In this document: one piece after another, positions 16,324-25,631 of the stretch
Layout: each line of letters opens with the position of its first letter
Numbering within the stretch: the stretch's first letter is position 1
Assembly: GCA_047635955.1 (NCBI GenBank)
Contig: JBLIGW010000003.1
Coordinates: forward strand, 1 to 35,696
Length of the DNA stretch: 35,696 nucleotides
Source: WFTC01 sp047635955
GTDB lineage: Bacteria > Patescibacteriota > Gracilibacteria > UBA1369 > 2-02-FULL-48-14
Direction: 5' to 3'
The notes under the pieces: model-generated
What the model was told of the DNA's origin: nothing
The model's input: only the letters and a program-made list of their open reading frames with translations
Databases searched by the model: none
Made by a program: the position numbers and the translations under genes

Positions 16324-17781
16324 ATGAAACTTTCGCTTGCCGAGAAATCGTCTAACGTTGACGTTCTCTTTATCCTTATGGAAAAAGATGGAAAACTATC
16401 ACCTGCTGCTAAATCAGCATTAGGAACCGCAGCAAAAGATGCTGAAGCCCGTATCAAAGCAAAAGATTTTGAAGGAGCAGAAGGTTCAAGCCTCGCCCTA
16501 TATGGAGATGGAAAACTATTCAAACGTGCCTACCTTGTAGGAACAGGTGAAGAGGAAAAACACCTACCTCAAGCCATGGAAAAACTTGGAGGAAGCATTG
16601 CTGGACTTACAAAAGGAGCCAAAGCTAAGAAAATTGCAATACTAGTAGAGTCACAACATCTTGCTGATATTGCACATGGAGTCGTTCTTGGGAACTACTC
16701 ATTTGATCGATACAAGAAAAAAGACAAGCAAGCCGTTGAGCTCAAACAAGTTGAATTCATCAACAAAGTTAACGCAGAAAACAAAGGAGTAATCAGTAAC
16801 GCTAATGTCTTTGCAGCAGCGTCACCCCTCACTAGAGACCTAGTGAACATACCTGCAGGAGATCTCACCACTAAAGATCTAGCCAATGCAGCCAAAACAC
16901 TTGGGGGGGAATATGGAATGAAAATTAAAATTTTAAACCACGTGCAACTTGCTAAATTAGGTTGTGGTGCACTCGTAGGAGTGGGACAAGGCGCTGAAGA
17001 AAAATCCAAACTCGTATTCATTGAATACAAGCACAAGAGTAAATCTAAAGTTCCTAATATTGCCTTCATTGGGAAAGGAGTTGTATTTGATACCGGAGGA
17101 CTCAACCTTAAGCCAACTGGTTACATGGAAACCATGAAACAAGATATGGCAGGAGCTGCTACAGTTCTTGGAGCTATGCAAGCCATCGCTGAAGCAAAAC
17201 TCAGTGGTCACTACCTTGGAGTACTTAGTTGCGCCGAAAATGCAGTATCAGAAGGCGCTCAACGACCTGGCGACGTAGTTACAGCATACAATGGTAAAAC
17301 CATTGAAATTACAAATACAGACGCAGAAGGACGACTATGTCTTGCCGATGCTATCGCTTACACAGAAAAGAACTACAAACCTAAAGTAATGATTGATATT
17401 GCTACCCTTACCGGAGCAGTTAGTGTTGCCCTCGGACACCACATCACAGGTGTAATGGGAAATAACAAAAAACTCATGAAAGAAGTACTCGCTTCTTCTG
17501 AAGCCACACACGAACGTTCATGGGAGCTCCCTCTAACTGAAGATTTTGTAAAAGCCACCAAAGGTGAATTCACAGATCTAAAAAACTCAACAAGTGGAGT
17601 TAGAGCAGGATCAAGCATGGGAGGTGCTTTCCTTAAGAACTTTGTTAAAGACACCCCATGGGCTCACTTTGACATTGGAGGAACTGCTTGGGCAGACAAG
17701 CCAAGTAGCACAACAGAGTACGGTGCTACAGCAGCCGCACTACGAACCTTCCTTGAACTAGCTAGACGACACCAAGGATAA
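16324..17781 (+). CDS. pepA: Leucyl aminopeptidase (M17 family)
   Basis: 485 residues. A cytosolic hexameric dizinc exopeptidase that removes N-terminal residues from peptides. The C-terminal catalytic domain carries the M17 hallmarks: GKGVVFDTGGLNLKP (250-264), MKQDMAGAA (271-279) and the signature NTDAEGRL (331-338); these supply the metal-binding Lys, Asp and Glu residues. The N-terminal domain (1-160) is the usual variable macro-like domain. Monocistronic and ended by a strong terminator. Confidence 0.96.
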   Translation: MKLSLAEKSSNVDVLFILMEKDGKLSPAAKSALGTAAKDAEARIKAKDFEGAEGSSLALYGDGKLFKRAYLVGTGEEEKHLPQAMEKLGGSIAGLTKGAKAKKIAILVESQHLADIAHGVVLGNYSFDRYKKKDKQAVELKQVEFINKVNAENKGVISNANVFAAASPLTRDLVNIPAGDLTTKDLANAAKTLGGEYGMKIKILNHVQLAKLGCGALVGVGQGAEEKSKLVFIEYKHKSKSKVPNIAFIGKGVVFDTGGLNLKPTGYMETMKQDMAGAATVLGAMQAIAEAKLSGHYLGVLSCAENAVSEGAQRPGDVVTAYNGKTIEITNTDAEGRLCLADAIAYTEKNYKPKVMIDIATLTGAVSVALGHHITGVMGNNKKLMKEVLASSEATHERSWELPLTEDFVKATKGEFTDLKNSTSGVRAGSSMGGAFLKNFVKDTPWAHFDIGGTAWADKPSSTTEYGATAAALRTFLELARRHQG

Positions 17782-17792
17782 GAATAAACTTT

Positions 17793-17824
17793 AAAAAGAG
17801 TCACTCACTGAGTGGCTCTTTTTT
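17793..17824. terminator. Bidirectional terminator between pepA and the AI-2E permease
   Basis: AAAAAGAGTCACTC pairs with GAGTGGCTCTTTTT around a three-base loop; six T follow on the plus strand and an A-run precedes, so it can serve both convergent genes. Confidence 0.85.
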
Positions 17825-17827
17825 ATA

Positions 17828-18979
17828 CTATAGAGATAACATTTCTTCATATTCTTTCTCATAGATATGAACGAGGGTAATAGTCAACGTCAATATGATT
17901 GGCCCATAAATAATTCCCTTCAAACCAAAGATCAAGATACCTCCAATCACAACCAAGAAAGTAGCTAAGGAGTGCATTTTAGTTTGACCTCCAATCAAGA
18001 AAGGACGCACAATATTATCAACTGAGGACACCACCATCAACCCCCACACGACGAGGAAGCCTGCCAGCCAGTATTCACCAGTAATGGCAATAGAAGCCGC
18101 AATAGGTAACCAAATCACGGTAGCACCAACATAAGGAATCAATGAGGCAAAGGCCATCATAGTTCCCCATAAAAATACATTTTCAACTCCAACAATTGCA
18201 AAACCAATTCCACCAGCCAAACCTTGAATCAAGGCTGTACCAAAATTTCCAACCACAACACCATAAGTACTCTCTTTTAACTTAGATTCAATTTCATTTT
18301 CATATTTTGAAGGCAATGGACTAATTTTCTTTGCATATTCTTTAAGTATATCTCCATCTTTAAAGAAGTAGAAAACCGTCATCAAAAAGATAAACATCTG
18401 CGCTACTCCATCACTAAAGCCTTTAAAGAAAGCTCCTGCTGAACCAACAATAAATCCAGTCACACTCTCAGCTGTATTTTTCAGAATACTCACCAAATCT
18501 AATTCATAATCTTGAACAAATTGATTCAAACCATATCTGTTAGAAAAATCACTCAGCCATTGCCCCACCCAAGGTAAATCAGCCAAACCGTAAATACTTT
18601 GAATATCAACTGTATTCAACTTGTGTTCAATAATCACATAAGAAGAAACCGCTTCCTGTACAAGGAAAATAGATAAAAGCACCAAAGGAACTAAAAGGAG
18701 CAACATTACAAAAAGTGTTGAGATAAAGGCAACAATATTTCTATGATCACCAAGCTTAGAGCTCAACCAAGTTCGAACAGGATAGAAAACAACTGAAACT
18801 AATAATGCAAAAATTAGCGTGTCAAAAAATGGTGAGACCACCCATAGAAACAAGCCCCCTACACCAAGAATAGCGATAACAAAAAAGTACCGTGCAAAAT
18901 GTGGCAGAACCAAATTAAGATTAACTTCTTTCTTTCTTGAAGAACGAACTTTACGGACTTTCTTTTTAGCAGGTGACAT
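17828..18979 (-). CDS. AI-2E family transporter (PerM-like permease)
   Basis: 383 residues with about eight predicted membrane helices. There is a basic N-terminus (KKKVRKVRSSRKK), two helices around 30-95, a long amphipathic extracytoplasmic region (about 120-215) and a C-terminal block of helices containing GLAGGIGFAIVGVENVFLWGTMMAFASLIPYVGA, typical of the family. Members export or exchange small solutes or ions; the name does not prove autoinducer transport. An extended -10 (TGATATAGT, minus strand, 19007-18999) lies about 20 bases ahead of the start. Confidence 0.9.
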   Translation of the reverse strand: MSPAKKKVRKVRSSRKKEVNLNLVLPHFARYFFVIAILGVGGLFLWVVSPFFDTLIFALLVSVVFYPVRTWLSSKLGDHRNIVAFISTLFVMLLLLVPLVLLSIFLVQEAVSSYVIIEHKLNTVDIQSIYGLADLPWVGQWLSDFSNRYGLNQFVQDYELDLVSILKNTAESVTGFIVGSAGAFFKGFSDGVAQMFIFLMTVFYFFKDGDILKEYAKKISPLPSKYENEIESKLKESTYGVVVGNFGTALIQGLAGGIGFAIVGVENVFLWGTMMAFASLIPYVGATVIWLPIAASIAITGEYWLAGFLVVWGLMVVSSVDNIVRPFLIGGQTKMHSLATFLVVIGGILIFGLKGIIYGPIILTLTITLVHIYEKEYEEMLSL

Positions 18980-19004
18980 AATGGAGTGTTATAGACTCAC
19001 TATA

Positions 19005-19847
19005 TCATGCTGATTTTCCTGCCGCCATATTTTCAGCATATTCCCGCAATGTTGCTCGAACTGCATCTTCAGCAGGTCGCATATGAACACCTTCAGCTTC
19101 TAGCTTTTGAGCGGAAAGGCCACAGTTAGATCGACGAGCTTTTGTGATCTTATGCATCTCTTCAACAGAAAAGACCTCATATTTAAAGCTTGGATCAACC
19201 AACTCAGTATATATGTCTAGAATAGTCGCATGATCAATAGTCCCAGGGTTCGTCATATTATAAATTCCTGTTGCTCTCTTTTCAATTAAAGCATCCGCTG
19301 CATTTAAGAAGTCTTCCATCACAGAAATAGAATTCTGAATATTAATCACCTTTTCATATTTCGTTATTTTAGTCACAAAGTTACGAGGACCAGGCATCCC
19401 ATCAAGTGGCATACGTAAGCGCAATTGAAGAACAGGTAGCTCTTTCAAACTAGCCTCACTCCAGGCCTTAGTTCGTGAATAAAAGCTCCCATCAAAATTA
19501 GGTTCATCATCTTCAGCAAAACCTTTTCCTTCATTGTAGCCATCATAAACACAACCACTTCCCACATGAACCATGTACACATCTGTATCAATACAAGCTT
19601 GAGCCAAAATAAGAGGTGCCGTAACATTCGAAGTCAAAGTTTCCATTTTATTATCCTCACACCAATCGACATTAGGCCGACCCGTTTTACCCACGCAGTT
19701 AATCACAACATCAGGTGCTTGAGCCTCAATTTCAGCTTTCACAGCTGAGTAATCCTGAATACGCAGATCAGAGATCACCGCACTATCTTCAAAATGCGCC
19801 AAAAAATGATGCGCCACATAACCCTTACCAAAAATGAGAACTTTCAT
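19005..19847 (-). CDS. NAD(P)-dependent sugar reductase resembling UDP-rhamnose 3,5-epimerase/4-reductase
   Basis: 280 residues, an extended short-chain dehydrogenase. The N-terminal dinucleotide motif is FGKGYVA (6-12), and the catalytic Tyr/Lys pair is in YSRTK (Tyr123, Lys127). The stretches GRPNVDWCE (56-64), EPNFDGSFYSRTKA, LRLRMP...GPRNFVTKITKYEKVINI and TGIYNMTNPG strongly recall, from memory, the C-terminal domain of plant RHM and NRS/ER, which turns UDP-4-keto-6-deoxyglucose into UDP-rhamnose. Bacterial RmlD is the more distant alternative. No rml genes adjoin it. It ends next to the promoter of the AI-2E permease gene. Confidence 0.82.
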   Translation of the reverse strand: MKVLIFGKGYVAHHFLAHFEDSAVISDLRIQDYSAVKAEIEAQAPDVVINCVGKTGRPNVDWCEDNKMETLTSNVTAPLILAQACIDTDVYMVHVGSGCVYDGYNEGKGFAEDDEPNFDGSFYSRTKAWSEASLKELPVLQLRLRMPLDGMPGPRNFVTKITKYEKVINIQNSISVMEDFLNAADALIEKRATGIYNMTNPGTIDHATILDIYTELVDPSFKYEVFSVEEMHKITKARRSNCGLSAQKLEAEGVHMRPAEDAVRATLREYAENMAAGKSA

Positions 19848-19875
19848 ATGAATTTATTATTTCACCAAGAATAAC

Positions 19876-19903
19876 AAAAAGAGACCCGCAAGGCGAGCCT
19901 CTC
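19876..19903 (-). terminator. Terminator of the thioredoxin-like lipoprotein gene
   Basis: Minus-strand AGAGGCTCGC / GCGGGTCTCT with two G-U pairs and a CTT loop, followed by TTTTTG. Confidence 0.75.
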
Positions 19904-19919
19904 CCATTTACACATTCAA

Positions 19920-20417
19920 CTATTGCAGAAAATCTTCAAAATTAGCTTCTCGGAAAAGTCCTGGACCAAGAGTGTCATAGTCCGTTACATCACCTCCAAA
20001 AATTAAAACATACGTAGATTGAGCCACTACTTTAAATTCAGCCTGAAGTTCAGCTGATTCATCATAATCAACGGTGAAGGCCACAAAACTTTCTGAATCA
20101 ACTCCAGCAAGTGCTGCCACTAAAGGATCATGATTGGCCACACACGTTGGACACCAGCTTGCATAAAAATCTAAGAAAACATCCTTCCCTTCAGCCAGTG
20201 CCGCTTCATAAGCTGCTTGAGTAAACTCTTGAAGAACCACACCAGAAACCATTTCTGATTCCGTTTCAGTCACTTCTGTTTCCTCCACTTCTGTTTCCAT
20301 CACTTCCTCATTAGTATCCGTTGAGTCCAGAACTTCTTCAACTTCAACAGGTGGAGTCGTGCAAGCAGAAAAAACAAGTGCTCCGAAAAGTAAAAAACTT
20401 AATGTTTTGATATTCAT
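19920..20417 (-). CDS. Thioredoxin-like lipoprotein
   Basis: 165 residues. The signal peptide ends in a lipobox FSAC with Cys19 as the lipidated residue. A Glu/Thr/Val-rich linker (20-58) leads to a thioredoxin-fold domain with active site WCPTC (Cys89, Cys92) in DVFLDFYASWCPTC. It is therefore a surface-anchored thiol oxidoreductase, perhaps reducing or shuffling disulfides outside the membrane. The active-site dipeptide PT differs from GP of cytoplasmic thioredoxin. It carries its own terminator. Confidence 0.88.
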   Translation of the reverse strand: MNIKTLSFLLFGALVFSACTTPPVEVEEVLDSTDTNEEVMETEVEETEVTETESEMVSGVVLQEFTQAAYEAALAEGKDVFLDFYASWCPTCVANHDPLVAALAGVDSESFVAFTVDYDESAELQAEFKVVAQSTYVLIFGGDVTDYDTLGPGLFREANFEDFLQ

Positions 20418-20483
20418 AAATGAATTAATTATTAATTATAGAATGATTATACCCTGAACTAAGTCAAAACTCAGTAGCCTAAG

Positions 20484-21140
20484 TTACATTATTTTAATTC
20501 CCGATTTACTCACTTCAATCCGACTTGTGTCTTTGAGACGTTTAAGACTGCGCGTTACCGTCACACGATTGAGCCCCGTTAACTCAGCCAACTCCTCATG
20601 CGTAACATATAGATTTGATGCTTTAAAAATACCAAACAAAGAACGGCTTCTAGATTTTTGTAATCGAGTCAGTTCATTCATAATCAAATCTTCTGCAGAG
20701 TCTCCACGTTGCTTCAATCGACTTTCATAATCTTCAATTTTACCTGTAATTTTCTTAATAAAACGGAGCATCAATTCAGGATGAGCTTTTAATACTCCAA
20801 GAAAGTCCTCTTCAGAAAAGATACAAACCTTGGTCGGATGAGTGGTTTCCGCAAAATGTGTGCTTTTTTCAGAGCTCAAACGAATCCCTCCAAATACACT
20901 TCCCGGTCCTAAAACATCAAACACAGTTCGTTTTCCATTTTTACTATGATAAAGACGAACCTCTCCGCGCTTCACCATGTAGATACACTCCAAGAAGTCA
21001 TCTGGTGAATAGATTAGTTCGTCTTTGCTGTACTGACACTCACGCACCTTCTTAGCAATTTGCATGATTTCTTCATCGGCAATACCTTCAAAAATATCTA
21101 AATTTTTGAGGTACCACAACTTGTTGTCTCCTTGGTTCAT
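20484..21140 (-). CDS. Crp/Fnr family transcription regulator
   Basis: 218 residues. The N-terminal cyclic-nucleotide-binding roll spans about 12-125 (FLECIYMVKRGEVRLYH, VLGPGSVFGGIRLSSEKS), then a long dimer helix (KITGKIEDYESRLKQ) and a C-terminal winged helix-turn-helix with THEELAELTGLNRVTVTRSLKRL as the recognition region. The Fe-S cysteines of FNR are absent. The binding pocket FGGIRLSSEKSTHFAE lacks the canonical Arg-Ser-Ala of cAMP receptors, so the ligand is unknown. Its promoter ends six bases before the start, which predicts a leaderless mRNA. Confidence 0.92.
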   Translation of the reverse strand: MNQGDNKLWYLKNLDIFEGIADEEIMQIAKKVRECQYSKDELIYSPDDFLECIYMVKRGEVRLYHSKNGKRTVFDVLGPGSVFGGIRLSSEKSTHFAETTHPTKVCIFSEEDFLGVLKAHPELMLRFIKKITGKIEDYESRLKQRGDSAEDLIMNELTRLQKSRSRSLFGIFKASNLYVTHEELAELTGLNRVTVTRSLKRLKDTSRIEVSKSGIKIM

Positions 21141-21146
21141 AGGATC

Positions 21147-21174
21147 AGCATAGCGTTAAGCAAAGGAAAAGCAA
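21147..21174 (-). promoter_or_regulatory. Leaderless promoter of the Crp/Fnr gene
   Basis: Minus-strand TTGCTT (21174-21169), a 16-base spacer and TATGCT (21152-21147), then six bases before ATG 21140. Transcription would begin at the start codon. Confidence 0.6.
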
Positions 21175-21175
21175 T

Positions 21176-23413
21176 CTATAGGTTCCAAAACAACTCTTGA
21201 TGTAAAACGTCTTTGTCCGTCACATAAGTAGAACCGTAGAACACCCCCAATCTGTCCAACCAAGCAGATGCCTCATTGTAGCTGGCCTCGTCGTAAGTCC
21301 CCGCTGTGTATTCCACCCATGTTTCCATCCAAGGAACCATTGATGCAAAATCAATAAATTGAACTTGAGCTGCTGTATTGTGATCAATATTTTTAGCAGC
21401 CAATTCAAATCGACGGAGATCTTCTACTGATTCATCACCCCATGCATTTATGAAGTCATCATAGAAAGCAATTGCATATACATCCTCCTCAATAAGACCG
21501 TAGTAAAGTGAAACCTCATCACCATCAAACTGAGATTGATCTAGATCCCATTTACTTACATCACCTGAAACTGAAACATCTTGAACAAAGTAAGTCACTT
21601 CTTCTTCATCGTAAACTTGAGTTTCAGAGTTCCAGTTATAAACTATGTCAGTAACAAGCTCTTCCATCAAAGAATCCAACTCAAGAGTTAATTCAGCCGC
21701 CAAAGCTTTTTCATCACGATGCGTTAAGTGAAGGTAAAAAGCAGTGTCAGGCACAAGACCTCCAGAATCAGCCACAGTGAACGCGTAACCAGACTCTGTT
21801 AAGAGTTGAAGCGTTTCAGAGTCAAAACCAAACTCATCCTCTAAAGATTGATATAAACGCTCACCAGGGGCATAAAAGTCAAACAAGCGATCCACAATTA
21901 AACTCAAATCTTGATCCTCCATATACATCATCAAATCACCTGCGGGAACCCGATCCACCAATTCCAGGTCTTGATCAGAATACGCCATCAAGATTTCACT
22001 CTCATCTGAGCTAAAACTTGAATCTGAAACAAATCTAAATCCATCCGTACTGGCTTCAAGAGTGAATTCTAATTCCTTTATGTCGTCAAAATTCAGATCA
22101 GCCAATCCCAATAAGTCCGTATAAGCTTCAAGACTAGATTCCAGATCCACCCATCCATAAACCAATGAATCAGATTTGATTTCATCAAAACCGTCTTCTG
22201 CCAAAATTTGATCTAAAAGCGCCTCTCGATGAGCGTTTGAATTGGCAAAAACAAAGAGATCTCCATATCGCAATACATATAGATCATCCCACTCTACCGT
22301 CCACATGGTGTAAAGCTCATACGATTCACATTCAATATTTGCTCCATAACTATCCCACATACTATTCGCAACAATATGTTGGAACTCATTGAATTGATCT
22401 ACTGAAAAACTCAGAGCAAAGTCTCCCTCAATACTCTCACCTGTTTCCCAAGACAATCCAATCTGCCAGTCATCCATAATAATTTCCTCACCAAGCTCTT
22501 CATAAGAAAGTTCATCAGCTACCGCCCAATCATATTGATCAATCAACATAGACCAAACCTCACCTCCTCCAATTTCATCCACATGTTTAGCAAATTGACG
22601 AAGTTGACCTCGATTCGTTCCATCCACTTTAAGTACAAAGTCTGAACTTTCAGACATAGCCCACTCTAAAGGCACTCCTTTTACGACATCTGATTTATCA
22701 ATTGAGCACGCATTCGTAAACAACTCACCCATTGGATTAGGCACAGTCCAGAAGTCATAATACTCTGCATCATTATCAATCACCGCTTGAATTCGGTAGA
22801 AAAGCGCCGCCACCTCTTCTCGACTCATGGAGTCATTTGGATAGAACCATGCCTCACTTGAAACAAGACTCTCACTCCAAATCACATGATTTCCTCCCAC
22901 TACTTCAATATTCAAAGCCCAGCTCAATGTGTCATAAAACCAATCTGATTCATTGATGTCTGAATAAGCAACGTAATCTGCAAAAATTGGATCCTCAGCT
23001 GGAAGTAAATCCGCAAAAGCAGTCATCGCCATTTTTACACCTTCAGCACGAGTCACACATTGAGAGGGTCTAAAAGTCCCATCTTCAAAACCTATAACAA
23101 TCCCATCCTCCAGTGCCGTACCAACATAGGCCTCAAACCAAGCCCCTTCAGGAACATCGGTAAATTCACTTGAGCTATTCTGCATTCCACCTTTCATTGA
23201 GTAAAGCACTTTTACAAACTCAGCTCGATTGGCACAATCTTCAGGCCGAAAAGCACCTTCATCATTTGCCGTCATGATCGCATTCGTCGTCATCCAGTCC
23301 ATTTCCGTATCATAAGAGGACCAATACCAATCAGATCCATAAGAAGAAGTAGCTTGAGAAAGTGGCACAAGCAGCATGCTGAACATGGTGACCAGAGCAA
23401 GTAGGCGTTTCAT
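21176..23413 (-). CDS. SLH-domain surface protein with DUF3352-like region
   Basis: 745 residues. A signal peptide (MKRLLALVTMFSMLLVPLSQA) is followed by three S-layer-homology modules at about 30-80, 85-145 and 150-215; typical pieces are NRAEFVKVLYSMKG, DGTFRPSQCVTRAEGVKMAM and NDSMSREEVAALFYRI. These anchor proteins to cell-wall polymers. The remaining 500 residues are acidic and rich in Asp, Ser and Tyr, with a repeating pattern (DQILAEDGF, WVDLESSLEAYTDL, DLELVDRVPAGDLMMYM, YAFTVADSGG) resembling DUF3352 proteins of unknown function. Secreted and wall-attached. A TATACT element at 23441-23436 lies 22 bases before the start. Confidence 0.85.
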   Translation of the reverse strand: MKRLLALVTMFSMLLVPLSQATSSYGSDWYWSSYDTEMDWMTTNAIMTANDEGAFRPEDCANRAEFVKVLYSMKGGMQNSSSEFTDVPEGAWFEAYVGTALEDGIVIGFEDGTFRPSQCVTRAEGVKMAMTAFADLLPAEDPIFADYVAYSDINESDWFYDTLSWALNIEVVGGNHVIWSESLVSSEAWFYPNDSMSREEVAALFYRIQAVIDNDAEYYDFWTVPNPMGELFTNACSIDKSDVVKGVPLEWAMSESSDFVLKVDGTNRGQLRQFAKHVDEIGGGEVWSMLIDQYDWAVADELSYEELGEEIIMDDWQIGLSWETGESIEGDFALSFSVDQFNEFQHIVANSMWDSYGANIECESYELYTMWTVEWDDLYVLRYGDLFVFANSNAHREALLDQILAEDGFDEIKSDSLVYGWVDLESSLEAYTDLLGLADLNFDDIKELEFTLEASTDGFRFVSDSSFSSDESEILMAYSDQDLELVDRVPAGDLMMYMEDQDLSLIVDRLFDFYAPGERLYQSLEDEFGFDSETLQLLTESGYAFTVADSGGLVPDTAFYLHLTHRDEKALAAELTLELDSLMEELVTDIVYNWNSETQVYDEEEVTYFVQDVSVSGDVSKWDLDQSQFDGDEVSLYYGLIEEDVYAIAFYDDFINAWGDESVEDLRRFELAAKNIDHNTAAQVQFIDFASMVPWMETWVEYTAGTYDEASYNEASAWLDRLGVFYGSTYVTDKDVLHQELFWNL

Positions 23414-23514
23414 ATAAAAAGGGTTATTCCGTGAGAGTATACACTGGCATAAAGTAAAAGGATTGAAAAAATTTCAAAATTCTGTAAAGTACATAAGCTA
23501 ACTTAAACTATACT

Positions 23515-24048
23515 ATGACAGATCTTTGGCACGATGTAAGCATGGGAGACAAGGCGCCTAACATTGTTAGAAGCGTTGTTGAGATTCCTGCTGGCTCACG
23601 AGCAAAATACGAACTAGATAAAGAAACCGGACACCTAATTATGGACCGAGTTCTTTACTCATCAATGCACTACCCTGCAAACTACGGATTCATTCCAAAA
23701 ACTTATTGTGATGATGGAGACCCACTCGATATCCTCATTCTTTCTCAAATCAATATTGACCCTCTTTGTTTGGTGAATGCCCGAGTGATCGGTGTGATGC
23801 ACATGGAAGACGGAGGAGAAAATGACGACAAAATTATTGCCGTTGCTGAAGGAGACATGAGTGTGAATCACATCACAGAACTTGAAGATCTACCTCAACA
23901 CCTGATAAATGAAATTGAAAACTTCTTTGAGTACTACAAAAAACTAGAACATAAAGAAGTTAAGATTCACTCATTTAAAGGACGAGAAGTCGCACTTCAA
24001 GTTATTGCAGATAGCGTGAAGCTATACAAGGAAAACTTTCCTAGCTAA
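23515..24048 (+). CDS. ppa: Inorganic pyrophosphatase (family I)
   Basis: 177 residues, normal for the bacterial soluble enzyme, which hydrolyses PPi to two phosphates with Mg2+. The N-terminus WHDVSMG...VVEIPAGSRAKYELDKETG and YPANYGFIPKT match the family, and the metal-binding signature DDGDPLD is at 66-72. The AT-rich TATACT directly before the ATG is too close to act as the -10 box for this start, so the promoter is uncertain. It ends in a terminator shared with the convergent gpmI gene. Confidence 0.97.
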   Translation: MTDLWHDVSMGDKAPNIVRSVVEIPAGSRAKYELDKETGHLIMDRVLYSSMHYPANYGFIPKTYCDDGDPLDILILSQINIDPLCLVNARVIGVMHMEDGGENDDKIIAVAEGDMSVNHITELEDLPQHLINEIENFFEYYKKLEHKEVKIHSFKGREVALQVIADSVKLYKENFPS

Positions 24049-24057
24049 ATAGACAAA

Positions 24058-24084
24058 AAGGCCGTGAGCTCAGCTTACGGCCTT
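24058..24084. terminator. Bidirectional terminator between ppa and gpmI
   Basis: AAGGCCGTGAGC / GCTTACGGCCTT stem around a three-base loop, with A-run upstream and T-rich sequence downstream, serving both convergent genes. Confidence 0.85.
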
Positions 24085-24086
24085 CT

Positions 24087-25556
24087 TTATTGAATTAAAC
24101 TTTTTCCAGTCATTAATTTAGGGACATAAAGTCCCATCAAATTCAAAATAGTAGGAGCCACGTCTTGAAGCCCTCCATCAGACAAAGTCACAGCTCCTGC
24201 ACCAATCACAAATAGTGGAACTGGGTTACGAGTATGAGAAGGACAGTCACCACCATCATCATATTTCATTCTTTCTGCATTCCCGTGATCACCAGTAATT
24301 AAAACCACATAATCATTTTCCAAAGCTTTGGGAACAATGCGAGCCAAAGATTGATCAATCACTTCAACTGCTTTAATCGTCGCCTCATAAGAACCAGAAT
24401 GTCCAACAAGGTCCAAATTAGCAAAGTTCAAAGCCACAAAAGAATAATCTTTCTCCAATTCAGGAATCAGCGTATCCGTTAATTCAACGGCACTCATCTC
24501 AGGCTTTTCTGCATATGAAGCCACTTTTGGAGATTGAACCATGATTCGGTCCTCTCCCTCATAAGGGTCTTTGTCCTGACTATTAAAGAAAAAAGTCATA
24601 TGAGCAAATTTCTCAGTCTCAGCCAATCGAAGCTGAGATAAGCCGTTTTTAGCCAAAGTTGAACCAAGATTTTGTTCAACTACCTGAGGTGGAAACACAT
24701 TCGGTACTTTTTCCGTATAAGCTCCAAAGACCACCATGTGTGGATTCAATTCAGTCATCAATTGCTCAGTAAGTTGCGCTGCTCTATCTGTTCTAAAGTT
24801 GAAAAATACCACTGCATCCTCAGATTTAATCAGCCCCTCTTTCTCTAAAAGAACAGGCTCAAAATAATAATCACTCTCAAGTCCCCCCGCGTAAGCGGAG
24901 TCAAGCGCGGAAAGTGCATCATCAAACTCTTCACCTTCCCCCTTAACAAGTAGATTGAACGCTTTTTGTGTTCGACTTTCGTTATTATCCCTATCCATTG
25001 CATAATAACGACCAATCAGAGTAGCAAGCTTTCCACCCGTCTTCTCGAGGTGAGATTCTAGTGTTTCTATGAATCCTTTCAAACTTTTTGGCGGAACATC
25101 ACGACCATCCGTGAATCCATGAACAAAAACTTTATTCAAACCTTGCTGCTTAGCAAAATCTAAAAGAGACAAGGCATGATCCAAATCCGCATGAATTCCT
25201 TGATCTGAAATCATTCCAATAATATGGAAAGCCACATTGTTTTCTTTTGCGTACTTAGCAGCTTCCAACAAAGCTGGCTTTTTAAAGAATTCACCACTTT
25301 CTATACTTTTATCAATCATATGTAGAGGCTGAAGGACAATTCGTCCGGCCCCCATAGTAAGATGTCCTACTTCCGAACCTCCTTGAGTCCCTGCAGGTAT
25401 CCCCACAGCCTCACCTGAGGCTTCAAGCAAACTAGTTGGGTACTTTTCCCGAAGCTCATCAATAAAAGGCGTGTTGGCTCGAAGAATTGCATTCCCTTCA
25501 TAGTCTTCCCCGTGGCCAAAGCCATCAAGCACGCATAATAGAATTTTCTTGTTCAT
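24087..25556 (-). CDS. gpmI: 2,3-bisphosphoglycerate-independent phosphoglycerate mutase
   Basis: 489 residues from ATG 25556; the frame is open 22 codons further but those do not resemble the family, whose N-terminus is NKKILLCVLDGFG. A glycolytic/gluconeogenic enzyme interconverting 3- and 2-phosphoglycerate, with two Mn2+. Seen are LDGFG (metal-binding Asp), GGSEVGHLTMGAGR with the phospho-accepting Ser, FTDGRDVPPKS, LIGRYYAMDRD, FRTDRAAQ, ANLDLVGHSG and TGDHGNAE. Its promoter sits seven bases from the start codon. Confidence 0.96.
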   Translation of the reverse strand: MNKKILLCVLDGFGHGEDYEGNAILRANTPFIDELREKYPTSLLEASGEAVGIPAGTQGGSEVGHLTMGAGRIVLQPLHMIDKSIESGEFFKKPALLEAAKYAKENNVAFHIIGMISDQGIHADLDHALSLLDFAKQQGLNKVFVHGFTDGRDVPPKSLKGFIETLESHLEKTGGKLATLIGRYYAMDRDNNESRTQKAFNLLVKGEGEEFDDALSALDSAYAGGLESDYYFEPVLLEKEGLIKSEDAVVFFNFRTDRAAQLTEQLMTELNPHMVVFGAYTEKVPNVFPPQVVEQNLGSTLAKNGLSQLRLAETEKFAHMTFFFNSQDKDPYEGEDRIMVQSPKVASYAEKPEMSAVELTDTLIPELEKDYSFVALNFANLDLVGHSGSYEATIKAVEVIDQSLARIVPKALENDYVVLITGDHGNAERMKYDDGGDCPSHTRNPVPLFVIGAGAVTLSDGGLQDVAPTILNLMGLYVPKLMTGKSLIQ

Positions 25557-25563
25557 TGGGCCT

Positions 25564-25592
25564 ATTGTGGCGAAAAACTTGAATGAATTCAA
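25564..25592 (-). promoter_or_regulatory. gpmI promoter (likely leaderless)
   Basis: Minus-strand TTGAAT (25592-25587), a 17-base spacer and CACAAT (25569-25564), then seven bases to ATG 25556. Confidence 0.45.
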
Positions 25593-25631
25593 TGATAGAT
25601 CTAAAATAGGCGCACACGTCATAAAAATTAC

